Positions 63,196 to 64,000 of a stretch of DNA of 64,000 nucleotides are shown one piece after another. The notes below the pieces were generated by a model that worked only from the letters and a program-made list of their open reading frames with translations, did no database searches and had not been told where the DNA came from. The stretch is taken from positions 1 to 64,000 of the forward strand of contig NZ_NBZW01000002.1 in the NCBI RefSeq assembly GCF_002379085.1. Reading direction: 5' to 3'. This DNA comes from Polaromonas sp. AET17H-212. GTDB taxonomy: Bacteria; Pseudomonadota; Gammaproteobacteria; Burkholderiales; Burkholderiaceae_C. Each line of letters opens with the position of its first letter. The stretch's first letter is position 1. The position numbers were made by a program, and so were the translations under genes.

Positions 63196-64000
63196 TCATG
63201 AGGCGACCTTTTCTTCCCGGGTGGAGCGCTCGGCGGCCGTTTCCAGGTTGAAGGCTTCAATGCCGGCACCGATCAGGTTGAGCGGGATGTCGAGCGCCCA
63301 CGCCACTGAAATGGCCGCGAGCAGGCTGTCTTCGGCCGTCGGGACATGCCGGCCCTGCCAGACGACCAGCTTGTCCAGTCCGGGCAAGAAAACCTCGCTG
63401 GCCCCGGTGGCGAGCACGACCTGGCCTTGGCGCATGAAAACCGCCCGGCCGCCGCCGTCCAGGTGGATGGCGATGGCGCACAAACCCGGGTCGGCGGCAT
63501 AGAAGATCACCTCGCCGTCACACAGGCGGGCCATCTCGACGATGAGCGGATCGGCGGCGTTGAGCACGGCCACACCGTCGGACAACACGACATCGACTTG
63601 CGAGCGCATGACCTTGAACATCTGTTTTTCGCCGGTCACATCGAATTCGTCCAGCGCTTCGGCGCCCCCGAGGTCGGTGACCACCCCGACCTGGCAGCGG
63701 TCATAAACCAGGCCGCTGCGCAAAATGGTGGCGGCCCCGTTCTCAAAGACCGCGGCCTGCACGGCACGGTTGATCAGCAGGCGCTGGCCGGCCTCCCAGT
63801 GTGTGCAGTCGCTGGCATCCAGGCAACGCCCGTCGAGGAACAGGCCGTCGCGACAGGCCAGGCCGGTGTGCCGCCCTGACAGCTGCAGCAGCCAGGCCAC
63901 CAGACGCGCCACATGGTGCGTGCCGGCCGAACCGGCCACGCCGACCACGGGAATGCGGCCGCTGTGCGTGCCTTCGGGCGCTTCGGGAAACAGGTGGTCA
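63196..64000 (-). CDS. Cyanophycin synthetase-like protein CphA' (C-terminal part, cut by window edge)
   Basis: The frame runs through the right edge; 268 codons are seen, ending at 63196. It aligns with the Mur-ligase half of cyanophycin synthetases: GLACRDGLFLDGRC, AVFENGAATILRSGLVYDRCQVGVV, AVLNAADPLIVEM, and DSLLAAISVAWAL. The nucleotide loop, normally GTNGKTT, reads GSAGTHH, so the Walker A Lys and Thr are missing. It lies 67 bp before cphA on the same strand. It corresponds to the second cyanophycin synthetase gene common in beta-proteobacteria; the edge hides its ATP-grasp half. CphA2-type enzymes, which condense beta-Asp-Arg dipeptides, also have an inactive Mur domain. Confidence 0.85.
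   Translation of the reverse strand, partial: DHLFPEAPEGTHSGRIPVVGVAGSAGTHHVARLVAWLLQLSGRHTGLACRDGLFLDGRCLDASDCTHWEAGQRLLINRAVQAAVFENGAATILRSGLVYDRCQVGVVTDLGGAEALDEFDVTGEKQMFKVMRSQVDVVLSDGVAVLNAADPLIVEMARLCDGEVIFYAADPGLCAIAIHLDGGGRAVFMRQGQVVLATGASEVFLPGLDKLVVWQGRHVPTAEDSLLAAISVAWALDIPLNLIGAGIEAFNLETAAERSTREEKVAS

Overview
The window looks like the chromosome of a beta-proteobacterium of the Burkholderiales, most likely family Comamonadaceae (Polaromonas/Rhodoferax-like). This rests on GC-rich coding sequence, the lolB-ispE-tRNA-Gln-prs-rplY-pth block, a dispersed ~45-60 bp repeat and a large palindromic repeat that I recognise from that family, a urea ABC transporter plus urease locus, and a cyanophycin synthetase pair. 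The genus is an inference. 

Positions 1-28.1 kb are mostly housekeeping. The left edge holds the last codons of an IS110-type transposase abutting a truncated palindromic repeat. Then come the minus-strand block lolB-ispE-tRNA-Gln-prs-rplY-pth; mutM, a dynamin-like GTPase and mutY; the overlapping nadK-recN-rapZ operon; hrcA; tRNA-CAT and tRNA-Arg; greB; the yicC-gmk-rpoZ-spoT cluster; a Ser/Thr kinase-PP2C phosphatase pair leading into rph-rdgB-hemW; an OmpA-type barrel protein, an L,D-transpeptidase-like protein, a small TPR protein and tRNA-Ser. 

From 28.2 kb to the right edge the theme is nitrogen. Urease genes run on the minus strand (ureA, a 61-residue His-containing membrane peptide, ureB, ureC, ureE, ureF, ureG). 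They diverge from an unusual sensor, an NCS1 nucleobase-type permease fused to a hybrid histidine kinase, which overlaps a LuxR-type response regulator. The 153-bp shared intergenic region carries a near-perfect sigma-54 promoter toward ureA and a second good sigma-54 match toward the sensor. Next come infA2, small envelope proteins, a 1729-residue kinase with two complete kinase cores, an orphan receiver protein with a decayed kinase domain, and the urea transporter operon urtABCDE, which is split between urtD and urtE by a ~550-bp imperfect palindrome. A CPA2 antiporter, an M48 metalloprotease, ureD (about 27 kb from the other urease genes) and cyanophycin synthetase genes cphA and cphA' (the latter cut by the window edge) close the window. 

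Read together, the right half can import urea, hydrolyse it to ammonia and store nitrogen as cyanophycin. The permease-kinase/regulator pair is a candidate sensor of an external nitrogenous compound. The metabolic steps rest on well-known families; the regulatory links are inferred from promoters and gene order.
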